A stretch of 64,000 nucleotides of DNA from Streptomyces sp. BA2 (lineage in GTDB: Bacteria; Actinomycetota; Actinomycetes; Streptomycetales; Streptomycetaceae). Position numbers and translations under genes: made by a program. The notes below the pieces were generated by a model. It saw only the letters and a list, made by a program, of their open reading frames with translations. It had not been told where the DNA came from and ran no database searches. The stretch spans positions 5,592,001 to 5,656,000 of the forward strand of contig NZ_WSRO01000002.1 in assembly GCF_009769735.1 (NCBI RefSeq), read 5' to 3'. Positions 47,308 through 55,363 of the stretch are shown in pieces (within the stretch, counting starts at the first letter, position 1; each line of letters starts with the position of its first letter).

Positions 47308-47595
47308 CTAGGCGTCCCGGGAGCCGTCGACCGAGCGGTCCGTGGTGCGGTCCGTCGCGCGGTCCGTCGTGCGGTCCGAGGTGCGGTTCGCCGTGCGGGC
47401 GGTGGGCCGGCCGCGTATGCCGTAGGACACCGCTGCCGCCGCGCCCCCGAGCAGCAGGCCCGCCAGCAGGAGCGGGAACGCCACGAACCACGGCGTGTCC
47501 CAGATGCCGCCCGCGTCGCCCGCGTAGGCGATGGCCGCTATCAGCAGGAACAGGCCAAGGACCAGCTTGCCGGGATGGAACTCATGACGTAGCAC
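47308..47595 (-). CDS. small membrane protein with Thr-Asp-Arg repeat tail (95 aa)
   Basis: Two hydrophobic helices (LVLGLFLLIAAIAYAGDAGG and FPLLLAGLLLGGAAAAVS), then a hydrophilic tail made of SDRTTDRATDRTTDR. The tail is encoded by an imperfect 12-bp tandem repeat at about 47333-47390. The start overlaps the stop of the PspC gene by 14 bp, so it is the second gene of that operon. Function unknown; probably envelope-stress linked by context. Confidence 0.82.
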   Translation of the reverse strand: MLRHEFHPGKLVLGLFLLIAAIAYAGDAGGIWDTPWFVAFPLLLAGLLLGGAAAAVSYGIRGRPTARTANRTSDRTTDRATDRTTDRSVDGSRDA

Positions 47596-48919
47596 GGGTC
47601 ACCTCCACCTGTCCGATACCCACTTCGACGTGCAGCTCGAGCGTGCCGCCGTCCTTGCCGCCCGCGACCGGGGCCAGCGTCACCGACTTCTCCTTGCCCG
47701 GAGCGATGTCCACGTCTCCCTTGCGGTCGTCCGGCAACTGGATGTCGCCGACGCCCACTTCGATGTCCAGCTTCACCGTGCTGTCCTTCGGCAGGATCAC
47801 CTTCAGCTGCCCCGCTCCCACCTCGGCACTGGTGCTCAGCGTCCGGCCCTTGCCGGGGCCGGCGCGGGTCAGGTCGAGCGTGCCGACGCCTGTCCCCAGT
47901 TCGTACTGAGGCCGGACCTTCTCCACCGCGGTCGGCTTCCACTCCGTCTCCGCCCAGGTGGTGCTGATGTCCTTGGGCAGCGCGGCCGCGCCCGCGAGCA
48001 GCCCTGCTGTGATCACCGCGAGCACGATCGAGCCCACGCCGGTGCGCCCGAGGAAGGCGCTGAGGGCGATGCCTATGCCGAACACGCCGAGCGCGAGGGC
48101 GAGGCCGGTCTGCAGGCTGGTGCCGAGCGGCTGCTCCTCCCATGTGAGGCCGGTGCCGAGACCGCCGGCGAGCAGCGCTCCCAGGAAGACGAAGCCGCCG
48201 ATCCAGCGCGGGCCTCGCGGCTTGGGCTGAGGGGCCGCCTCGGGGGCACGCTGCGGTGTGCGTCCGTGCGGAGGGTCGGGCTGATACTGGACGGCCACTC
48301 CCTCCGGCCCCCAGAAGTAGCCCGAGATCCCGTCGTGCGTGCCGTCCTTGACGATCGGGTCCCGCCACCACGAAGGGGCGCCGGCCACCGGCGGTGCTTT
48401 CGCCTCGGGCGGGGCGTCCGACACGGCCTGGGCCGCCACCGGGTCGGGGTCGGTCGTGCCGCGCTGCTCCGACCAGTACCCCGCGCCCGCGAGGAGCAGC
48501 GCGAGGACGGCCGCGAAGGTGAGCGCACCGCCGTTGTTCAGCAGGGAGAGGAAGACGCCGCAGCCGACGAGCGCGAAGAGCACGGCTGTCAGGGCCTGGC
48601 CGTCCACCCGGCCGGAGAGGAGCCTGCGCGCCTCGTTCTCCTCCTCGTCGTCGTAGGGCACGAACAACCACGCGAAGCCGTAGAAGACAAGGCCGAGCCC
48701 GCTGGTGACAGAGAGGAGCGCGAGCCCGATCCGGAAGATCACCGGATCCATGTCGCAGTGCTGACCGAGCCCCGCGCACACGCCGCCCAGCTTTTTGTGC
48801 CGGCGGTCGCGGCGGAAGGCCCGCACGACCATCGGCCCGCCCGGCTCCTGCGCCGTGGCGGTGAGAGGATCGCGCGGCGCGGCCTGTGGGCCCGTCCCGG
48901 CGGGCTGCTCGTCTGTCAT
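47582..48919 (-). CDS. PspC domain protein with LiaF-like C-terminal domain
   Basis: 445-aa membrane protein. The PspC domain (about 31-95) reads RAFRRDRRHKKLGGVCAGLG and GLVFYGFAWLFVPYDD. Several further helices follow, then an outside domain (about 340-445) with LPKDSTVKLDIEVGVGDIQL, resembling the LiaF/DUF2154 beta-rich domain. In Firmicutes LiaF restrains the LiaS kinase. A PspC histidine kinase and response regulator are encoded divergently 168 bp away. ATG 48919 has a poor ribosome-binding site. Confidence 0.87.
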   Translation of the reverse strand: MTDEQPAGTGPQAAPRDPLTATAQEPGGPMVVRAFRRDRRHKKLGGVCAGLGQHCDMDPVIFRIGLALLSVTSGLGLVFYGFAWLFVPYDDEEENEARRLLSGRVDGQALTAVLFALVGCGVFLSLLNNGGALTFAAVLALLLAGAGYWSEQRGTTDPDPVAAQAVSDAPPEAKAPPVAGAPSWWRDPIVKDGTHDGISGYFWGPEGVAVQYQPDPPHGRTPQRAPEAAPQPKPRGPRWIGGFVFLGALLAGGLGTGLTWEEQPLGTSLQTGLALALGVFGIGIALSAFLGRTGVGSIVLAVITAGLLAGAAALPKDISTTWAETEWKPTAVEKVRPQYELGTGVGTLDLTRAGPGKGRTLSTSAEVGAGQLKVILPKDSTVKLDIEVGVGDIQLPDDRKGDVDIAPGKEKSVTLAPVAGGKDGGTLELHVEVGIGQVEVTRATS

Positions 48920-49087
48920 GTGTCCATGGTGACGGGCCGGAGGCCGCCGCGGCAGTCGGGACAACCCTGGCCGAACCCTGAGATCGTCCCTGACACGCCC
49001 CTGCCCTGACCTCCACGCCCTGACGTCCGGGTCGGAGATCAGGGACGTCTCGGGGGTCGACCCTGATGCCCGCGCCCGCGTACACGT

Positions 49088-50392
49088 GTGAATATCGGAG
49101 ACATGCCGGAAGCCGCAGCAGTATCCATCGAAGACGAGCGGCCGCTGCGAAAGCTCTATCGCAGCGGTGACGGTCGTTGGCTCGGCGGTGTCGCGCGCGG
49201 CCTCGCCGGCCACCTCGGCCTGCCCGTCGTCTGGGTGCGGCTGATCTTCGTCGGCCTGTTCATGGCGGACGGGCTCGGTGCGTTGCTGTACGCGGCGTTC
49301 TGGTTCTTCGTGCCGCTGGGCGTCGGCGGGGTCGACGCCCAGCGCCCGCCGTCAGCCGTCTCCGCCGAGACGTCGCCCGACGGGCGCCGCAGACTCGTGG
49401 CCCGCAAGCCGGACAAGGGCCAGCTCGTCGCGCTGCTCGCGATGGTCATCGTCGCCATGGTCTTCGTGGGCAACGTGGACCTGGGCAGCTCGACCAAGGC
49501 CTATCTCTGGCCGACCCTGCTCGTCGCCGCCGGTGTCGCCCTGGTCTGGCGCCAGGCCGACAACGCCCGCCGGGCCCGCTGGATGGCCGTCGGCCGCCGC
49601 AGGCGCACCCTGACCATCGCCCGCGCGGGGGCCGGAGTGCTGCTGGTCGGCGCCGGTGTCTCCGGGATCGTCGTGCTGCAGGGCTCCACCTCGCACCTCA
49701 GCTCCGTGCTGCAGGCCGCGCTCGCCGTGCTCGTCGGCGTCGCGCTGCTCGCCGGCCCCTATCTCGTGCGCATGATGCAGGACCTCTCCGAGGAGCGGCT
49801 GATGCGTATCCGTGCCCAGGAGCGGGCGGAGGTCGCCGCCCATGTGCACGACTCGGTCCTGCACACCCTGACCCTGATCCAGCGCAACGCCGAGAACGCG
49901 GGAGAGGTCCGCCGCCTGGCCCGCGCCCAGGAGCGCGACCTGCGCCAATGGCTCTACAAACCAGAGGGCACGGGCAAGGACGAGGCGGACGAGCCCGACA
50001 CCCTCGCCGAAGCGGTCCGGCGCGACGCCGCGGAGGTGGAGGACAAGCACGGCGTCCCCATCGAGGTCGTCATAGTCGGCGACTGCCCGCTGGACGACCG
50101 TCTCACGGCGCAGACGCAGGCCGCGCGGGAAGCAATGGTGAACGCCGCCAAGTACGGTGGCGAGGGCGGTGCGGTGCAGGTCTTCGCCGAAGTCGAGGGG
50201 GAGACGGTGTTCGTGTCCGTCCGGGACCGTGGCCCCGGCTTCGATCTGGATTCCGTGCCGGACGACCGCATGGGCGTACGAGAATCGATCATCGGCCGTA
50301 TGCAGCGCAACGGCGGCACGGCGCGGCTGCGCGCGGTGCCGGGGGGCGGCACGGAAGTCGAGCTGGAGATGGAGAGGACGGCGACGACATGA
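49088..50392 (+). CDS. sensor histidine kinase with N-terminal PspC domain
   Basis: 434-aa kinase. The PspC domain (about 20-80) starts LYRSGDGRWLGGVARGLAGH; further membrane helices run to about 235. The dimerisation helix holds HVHDSVLHTLTLIQRNAENA with the phospho-His, and the HATPase domain reads AAREAMVNAAKYGGEGG and DRGPGFDLDSVP. NarL-type (HisKA_3) kinase. The stop overlaps the response regulator start (ATGA). GTG 49088 or ATG 49103 may be the start. Confidence 0.92.
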   Translation: MNIGDMPEAAAVSIEDERPLRKLYRSGDGRWLGGVARGLAGHLGLPVVWVRLIFVGLFMADGLGALLYAAFWFFVPLGVGGVDAQRPPSAVSAETSPDGRRRLVARKPDKGQLVALLAMVIVAMVFVGNVDLGSSTKAYLWPTLLVAAGVALVWRQADNARRARWMAVGRRRRTLTIARAGAGVLLVGAGVSGIVVLQGSTSHLSSVLQAALAVLVGVALLAGPYLVRMMQDLSEERLMRIRAQERAEVAAHVHDSVLHTLTLIQRNAENAGEVRRLARAQERDLRQWLYKPEGTGKDEADEPDTLAEAVRRDAAEVEDKHGVPIEVVIVGDCPLDDRLTAQTQAAREAMVNAAKYGGEGGAVQVFAEVEGETVFVSVRDRGPGFDLDSVPDDRMGVRESIIGRMQRNGGTARLRAVPGGGTEVELEMERTATT

Positions 50393-51228
50393 GCGACGCG
50401 AGTGAGCCCGTGGGGCCCAGGGGTGGACCGGACGGTGCGGCCGAGCCGAACACGTCGGCCGAACCGACCACATCGGCCGGAATGCCCGAATCGACTCAGC
50501 CCGCCGATGCGACGGCCGATGCTACCGCTGACGCGGCCGGTGCCGCCGCAGGCGGTGTCCCGGAGGGCCGCCGTGCGCGCGTCGTCCTGGTCGACGACCA
50601 CAGGATGTTCCGCACGGGTGTCCAGGCGGAGATCGGCAGGACGACGATCACCGGTGTCGAGGTCGTCGGAGAGGCCGCGGACGTCGACGAGGCGGTCACC
50701 GTCATCACCGCGACGCGCCCCGAGGTCGTGCTCCTCGACGTGCACCTTCCGGGCGGCGGCGGTGTCGAAGTGCTGCGCCGCTGCGCGCCGTTGATGTCCG
50801 ACGCCGAGCGCCCTGTGCGATTCCTCGCGCTCTCCGTCTCGGACGCGGCCGAGGACGTCATCGGAGTCATCCGTGGCGGTGCCCGCGGCTATGTCACCAA
50901 GACGATCACCGGCACCGATCTCGTCGACTCCATCTTCCGTGTGCAGGACGGCGACGCGGTGTTCTCGCCGCGCCTGGCCGGGTTCGTCCTCGACGCCTTC
51001 GCTTCGACCGACGCGCCCCCGGTCGACGAGGACCTGGACCGCCTCACGCAGCGCGAGCGGGAGGTGCTGCGGCTCATCGCGCGTGGATACGCGTACAAGG
51101 AGATCGCCAAGCAGCTCTTCATCTCCGTGAAGACGGTCGAGTCGCATGTGTCGGCGGTGCTGAGGAAGCTCCAGCTGTCGAACCGTCATGAGCTGACACG
51201 GTGGGCGACGGCGCGGCGACTGGTCTGA
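50389..51228 (+). CDS. LuxR/NarL-family response regulator
   Basis: 279-aa partner of the PspC kinase, overlapping its stop by 4 bp. An Ala/Thr/Pro-rich N-terminal tail of about 60 residues precedes the receiver domain (RARVVLVDDHRMFRTGVQAE; phospho-Asp in EVVLLDVHLPG). The LuxR helix-turn-helix follows (LTQREREVLRLIARGYAYKE and VKTVESHVSAVLRKL). Likely target: the divergent PspC/LiaF-like operon. Confidence 0.93.
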   Translation: MSDASEPVGPRGGPDGAAEPNTSAEPTTSAGMPESTQPADATADATADAAGAAAGGVPEGRRARVVLVDDHRMFRTGVQAEIGRTTITGVEVVGEAADVDEAVTVITATRPEVVLLDVHLPGGGGVEVLRRCAPLMSDAERPVRFLALSVSDAAEDVIGVIRGGARGYVTKTITGTDLVDSIFRVQDGDAVFSPRLAGFVLDAFASTDAPPVDEDLDRLTQREREVLRLIARGYAYKEIAKQLFISVKTVESHVSAVLRKLQLSNRHELTRWATARRLV

Positions 51229-51231
51229 CGG

Positions 51232-51852
51232 TCAGGCCGGGGCGGGGGCCAACTTCCGTATCGCCCAGCGGTAGTGGCCCGCCGCCTTGGTGATGCCGAT
51301 GAGGCCCGTCAGCCACAGGATGAGGCCCGCCCCCATGCCGAGCATGACGTCGCTGTACGAGTCCCGGCCGGGCTCGGCGTAGGCGGCGGCCGCGAAAGAG
51401 GCCCACAGGCCGAGTGCGCACACGGTGAGGGACGACAGGAGCCAGCAGAGGCTCAGGCCGGGGGAGCGCAGAGCGGAGTCCGACGCCGGGTGGCTGTCCA
51501 GCGCCAGCCAGCTGTCGGTGAGTTCGCGGATCCTCCGGTCGTTCCGGATGCCGACGACGACGCCGATCACCGAGGGAGCGAGGGCCCCGAGGCCCAGGAC
51601 CGCGCATATCGGGCCCATCACGAAGGCCATCGGATCGTGGTCCTCGATCATCCCGAACGGCACCGTCAGGAGCGCCCAGCCGATGACGCAGCCGAGTGCG
51701 AACAGCCAGAGCAGCAGGAGACGGTGCACGCCAAGGCTTCGTCTGCGCAGTTCTTCGAGGGCCATGCCGCGGTCGTACAGGAGCGCGTTCCGGTCCGGCC
51801 AGGTGCGCAGATGGACAGGCGGCGGGGGCGGCGGCAACGTACGGCGGGGCAT
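51232..51852 (-). CDS. hypothetical integral membrane protein (206 aa)
   Basis: Four predicted helices (LLLLWLFALGCVIGWALL; VMGPICAVLGLGALAPSVIG; LCWLLSSLTVCALGLWASF; MLGMGAGLILWLTGLIGI), paired as in small DUF-type membrane proteins. The N-terminus is Pro-rich (LPPPPPPVHLR). ATG 51852 is chosen; the internal ATG encoding MALEELRRR is an alternative. Ends 3 bp from the response regulator stop, convergent to it. No function is assigned. Confidence 0.8.
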   Translation of the reverse strand: MPRRTLPPPPPPVHLRTWPDRNALLYDRGMALEELRRRSLGVHRLLLLWLFALGCVIGWALLTVPFGMIEDHDPMAFVMGPICAVLGLGALAPSVIGVVVGIRNDRRIRELTDSWLALDSHPASDSALRSPGLSLCWLLSSLTVCALGLWASFAAAAYAEPGRDSYSDVMLGMGAGLILWLTGLIGITKAAGHYRWAIRKLAPAPA

Positions 51853-51930
51853 GGCCCTGACATTACCCGCGGGCCTGCGAGCCCTCTCACGCCCCGCGTC
51901 GCCCCCGCTCAAGCCACCAGCGTCGCCCCC

Positions 51931-52974
51931 TCACACCACCCGCGTCGCCCCCGCGAACGGCATCTGGCTGATCGGTGCGAGGCGAACCGGCGCGCTCGGG
52001 TTCGGGGCGTGGATCATCTGGCCGTTGCCCACATAGATGCCCACGTGGCTGATGCCCTGGTAGAAGAAGACCAGGTCACCTGGCTGGATTTGCGAGCGCG
52101 GAACGCGTTCGCCCGCGGCGATCTGCGCATACGTCGTGCGCGGCAGATCGACCCCCGCCGACCGGTAGGCGGCCTGGGTGAGCCCCGAGCAGTCGAAGGC
52201 GTTGGGGCCGGTGGCGCCCCAGACGTATGGGCTGCCGAGGGCCTTGTGGGCGTACGAGACGGCCGCTGAGGCACGGGAGTTGGGTGCCTTGGCCGGAGCG
52301 CCCGAGGCGTCGTCGCGGTCCGCGGTACGGGACGCCCTGTCCTCGCCCGTGAGCTCCGCGCGCTGGCCGCCGGTGAGCTGCGAGAGGAGCCGCTTGGCCG
52401 TGTCGAGCTTTCCGTTGACGGTCTTCTTGTGCTTGTTCAGCTCCGCCTGGCGGGACTTGAGGTGCGCGAGGGTGTCGTCGGCCTCGGTGCGCAGCTGGTC
52501 GATCTCCTGGAGCTGCTTCTGTACGCCGGTGACGGCCGCGGCCTGGCGGCTGTCCGCCCGGTCGGCGAGCGCGGCGCGGTCGAGGTACTGGTCGGGGTCG
52601 GAGGAGAGCGCGAGCTGGACGGCCGGGTCGATGCCGCCGCTGCGGTACTGCGCGGCGGCGATCGAACCGAGCCCCTCGCGCGCCGAGTTGAGTTTCTCCG
52701 TCTTGCGGGCCGCCTCGTCCCGCAGCTCGCCCAGGGACCTCTCCGCTTTCTCGGCCTTCTCCTTGGCGCCGTTGTACTTCTCGGTGGCGACCTCCGCCTC
52801 GCGGTAGAGCGCGTCGACCTTGGACTTCACCTCGGCCGGACCGATGCGTGGATCCGCGTGTCCCGTGCCGTCGAAGGCGGTGGCCGTGGCGGCCCCGGCG
52901 AGGGCGATGGTGGCGGCGGTGCGGGCCGTATGGCCACTGAGCGAGCGCTGTTTCGGCTTGCGGTGCGCTGCCAC
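51931..52974 (-). CDS. NlpC/P60 cell-wall hydrolase 1
   Basis: 347-aa exported endopeptidase. Weak N-terminal signal (TAATIALAGAATATAF), coiled-coil region (about 45-215), then the C40 peptidase domain with Cys262 in FDCSGLTQ, His310 in SHVGIYVG and His322 in MIHAP. It cleaves D-Glu-diaminopimelate bonds in peptidoglycan stems. GTG start after AAGGAG. Paralogue of the gene at 53741; unlike it, I see no riboswitch sequence upstream. Confidence 0.93.
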   Translation of the reverse strand: MAAHRKPKQRSLSGHTARTAATIALAGAATATAFDGTGHADPRIGPAEVKSKVDALYREAEVATEKYNGAKEKAEKAERSLGELRDEAARKTEKLNSAREGLGSIAAAQYRSGGIDPAVQLALSSDPDQYLDRAALADRADSRQAAAVTGVQKQLQEIDQLRTEADDTLAHLKSRQAELNKHKKTVNGKLDTAKRLLSQLTGGQRAELTGEDRASRTADRDDASGAPAKAPNSRASAAVSYAHKALGSPYVWGATGPNAFDCSGLTQAAYRSAGVDLPRTTYAQIAAGERVPRSQIQPGDLVFFYQGISHVGIYVGNGQMIHAPNPSAPVRLAPISQMPFAGATRVV

Positions 52975-53293
52975 GAAGGGGGCTCCTTAAGGTTCCGGCG
53001 GCGGCCCGCACAGGGGGAGCGGACCGCCGCCGGATTCTCGGCGGTGGTGTCCGGATGCCGCCCCTGGTCCGGGCGGCGGTGGGGAGCCGGTCACCTGACG
53101 AAGGACGCTAAACCTGACCGTCACGGGTTGGTGACGGATTGTGCACAACTGGCGGAAGTGCGCGGGTCGGTGACCGTATGTGACTGCGTGATCTGTCGGG
53201 TCGGCACTCTTCGCATGCGCGTGTGACCGATGCGGGGCTTGGGGCCCACCTGGCTACGGAGTGGTGATAGGGGCCCGGCTAGGCTCCGGGCCC

Positions 53294-53647
53294 ATGGACG
53301 TACTCACCCATCTTTTCGTCGGCCTGCACATCATCGGCATCGCCTCCCTCCTGGGCGGCTTCCTCACCCAGATGAAGCAGATGGGTCAGGGCACGGCCCG
53401 CTTCAGCCCCGCGATGCTGCACGGCGCGCTCACGATGCTCGTCACGGGCGTGATCCTGGTGGGCCTCAACCAGGCGGACGACAACCCCGTCAACAACGTC
53501 AAGATCGGCATCAAGATGGCCGTCCTGATCGTGATCCTCGCGCTGGTCTATGTGAAACGGGACGAGGAGAAGGTGGACAAGGGGATGTTCGGCGCCGTCG
53601 GGCTGCTGACCGTCGCGAACATCTTCATCGCGGTGCTGTGGACCTGA
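53294..53647 (+). CDS. small integral membrane protein (117 aa)
   Basis: Four hydrophobic helices in 117 residues (HLFVGLHIIGIASLLGGFL; MLHGALTMLVTGVILVGL; IGIKMAVLIVILALVYVK; MFGAVGLLTVANIFIAVLW). A His in each of the first two helices invites comparison with haem or quinone membrane proteins, but no family is identified. ATG 53294 (MDVLTHLF) is the best start. A strong terminator follows. Confidence 0.85.
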   Translation: MDVLTHLFVGLHIIGIASLLGGFLTQMKQMGQGTARFSPAMLHGALTMLVTGVILVGLNQADDNPVNNVKIGIKMAVLIVILALVYVKRDEEKVDKGMFGAVGLLTVANIFIAVLWT

Positions 53648-53677
53648 CACGACCCGGGACCTGACACGACCCGCAGA

Positions 53678-53711
53678 AAACGGCCCTCCACGCGCGCGTG
53701 GAGGGCCGTTT
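53678..53711. terminator. bidirectional terminator
   Basis: A 34-bp perfect palindrome with half-site AAACGGCCCTCCACGCG between convergent genes; the A and T runs give it both orientations. Confidence 0.9.
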
Positions 53712-53740
53712 CTCGTGTGAAGGGTTCTCGTGGGCGGCGG

Positions 53741-54955
53741 TTACGCGGGGCGCACCACGCTGTGGATCGGCATGTAGTAGATCGACTCGACGCGGACGTT
53801 CGTACCCGGCTTCGGGGCGTGGATCATCTTGCCGTCGCCTATGTAGATCCCTACGTGGCTGATGTCGTCGTAGAAGAAGACCAGGTCACCCGGCTTGGCG
53901 TCGGCGGTCTTCACGGTTGTGCCGACCTTCACCTGGTCCCACGTCGTACGCGGCAGGGAGATCCCCGCGGCCTTCCACGCGTCCTGGGTGAGCCCGGAGC
54001 AGTCGTAGGAGTCGGGGCCGGTGGCGCCCCACACGTACGGCTTGCCGATCTGGGCCTCGGCGAAGTTGATCACCTTCGCGGCCTTCGTCGCGTAACCGCT
54101 GTCCGTGTCGCCGGAGCCGGAGCCGGAGCCAGTGCCGGAGCCCGTGTCGGAACCGGAACCGGAACCGGAGCCCGAGTCCGGGGTCTCCTTGTCCTTCTCG
54201 CGCTCCTTGGCCGCGGCCTCTTCCGCCGCCTTGCGCTTGGCCTCCGCCTCGGCCTCCTGCTTGCGCGCCAGCTCGGCGGCCTTGCGCTTGGCCTCTTCTT
54301 CCTTCTTCTTCTCGATCGCCGCGAGCCGTGCCTTCTCCTCGGCCGTCAGCTCCGAGAGCAGCGTGCGCGCCTGGCCCAGCTTCTTCTGGACGGTCTGCTT
54401 GCTCGTCTTGAGATCGTCCCGCGAGTCGCTCAGCGTCTCCAGGCTCTTGGCGGCCTTCGTGCGCTGCTTCGTCGCCGAGACCTGCTGCGTCTGGTAGTCG
54501 TCGACCGCCTTCTTCTGGCGCGCGGTCAGCCTGTCCGACAGGTGGTTCTGGTCGAAGAAGCTCTGCGGGTCGTCGGCGAGCATCATCGTGGCGGTCTCGG
54601 AGACGCCGCCGGTGCGGTACTGCGCCGCGGCGAACGTGCCCAGCTGCTGGCGGGCCTCGTTCAGCTTGTCGGTGCGCTTGGCCACATCGTCGAGAAGGGT
54701 GTCTACCTTCTTGCGCTGCTTGTCGGTGCGCTCCTTGACCGAGTTGTACTTCTGGGTGGCCACGCCCGCCTGGTGGTAGAGGTCGTCGACCTTCTTCTGG
54801 ACCTCTTCGAGACTGGGCTTCTGCGGCGCGGACGGTGCCGCTTGCGCGCTCTGTGACAGGAGGGCCACGGAGGTGAGGGCTGCCGTCGTGATGCCGATGG
54901 CGGGGGTGGCGCGTAGGCCGGCAATGCGGGTCCGCGGCTTGCGGTGCGACGCCAA
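53741..54955 (-). CDS. NlpC/P60 cell-wall hydrolase 2 (c-di-AMP riboswitch controlled, TTG start)
   Basis: 404-aa exported C40 peptidase. Signal peptide (about 15-40, ending SAQAAP), long coiled coil (48-255) with a Lys/Glu/Ala run, Gly/Ser linker (261-282), and peptidase domain with Cys319 in YDCSGLTQ, His367 in SHVGIYIG and His379 in MIHAP. The start is TTG, chosen because AAGGAG lies 11 nt upstream and the N-terminus then reads ASHRKP like its paralogue (AAHRKP). A ydaO-type riboswitch occupies the leader. Confidence 0.93.
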   Translation of the reverse strand: MASHRKPRTRIAGLRATPAIGITTAALTSVALLSQSAQAAPSAPQKPSLEEVQKKVDDLYHQAGVATQKYNSVKERTDKQRKKVDTLLDDVAKRTDKLNEARQQLGTFAAAQYRTGGVSETATMMLADDPQSFFDQNHLSDRLTARQKKAVDDYQTQQVSATKQRTKAAKSLETLSDSRDDLKTSKQTVQKKLGQARTLLSELTAEEKARLAAIEKKKEEEAKRKAAELARKQEAEAEAKRKAAEEAAAKEREKDKETPDSGSGSGSGSDTGSGTGSGSGSGDTDSGYATKAAKVINFAEAQIGKPYVWGATGPDSYDCSGLTQDAWKAAGISLPRTTWDQVKVGTTVKTADAKPGDLVFFYDDISHVGIYIGDGKMIHAPKPGTNVRVESIYYMPIHSVVRPA

Positions 54956-54977
54956 GGGAGGCGACTCCTTCCGTAGA

Positions 54978-55111
54978 CCGCCTACCGGGTTAGCTGTCGG
55001 GTTCGGGCGGGTGGTTCCGGAAGGTTGCCCTACAGTCCCGTACTTCGTACGGGACCGATTCACCCCAAGTTCATCGTGGGTCCCCGGCTCCGAGGAGATC
55101 GAACTCGGCGG
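54978..55111 (-). promoter_or_regulatory. c-di-AMP riboswitch (ydaO-yuaA class)
   Basis: On the minus strand the leader contains, in order, CCGCCGAG, GCCGGGGACCCA, TTGGGGTGAATCGG, a short hairpin CCCGTACGAAGTACGGG, TAGGGCAACCTTCCG, CCCGAACCCGACAGCTAACC and GGTAGGCGG. These are the conserved blocks of the ydaO aptamer; CCGCC and GGCGG close P1. It ends 22 nt before the TTG start of the NlpC/P60 gene. In Streptomyces this class represses wall-hydrolase genes when c-di-AMP is high. Confidence 0.93.
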
Positions 55112-55363
55112 AGGCCGCCCGTTCCCGGCGGGGTTCGCCGGTGGGAGTACGAGCAGCCCGCGGAGCACGCTAGCCAACTCGTGTGGCCCGTGTGAAGGTT
55201 GATGTTCGATATGCCCGATACATTTTCGTTACTTTACGAAGCTCTTGACGCGGGCACGCCGTGCCATGGCGGAGAGTGACCGGACGCGAGCGAGGCGTAG
55301 CCGGGTCGACCTGGCCGGAACCCGGGGCGGGTTGTCAGTGGGGCCGCCTAGACTCGGGAGGCG

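Noticed and set aside
52975..53280. possible second c-di-AMP riboswitch before NlpC/P60 hydrolase 1
   Set aside because: The GGGGACCCA and GGGGTGAATC blocks are absent; only GC-rich hairpins are visible.
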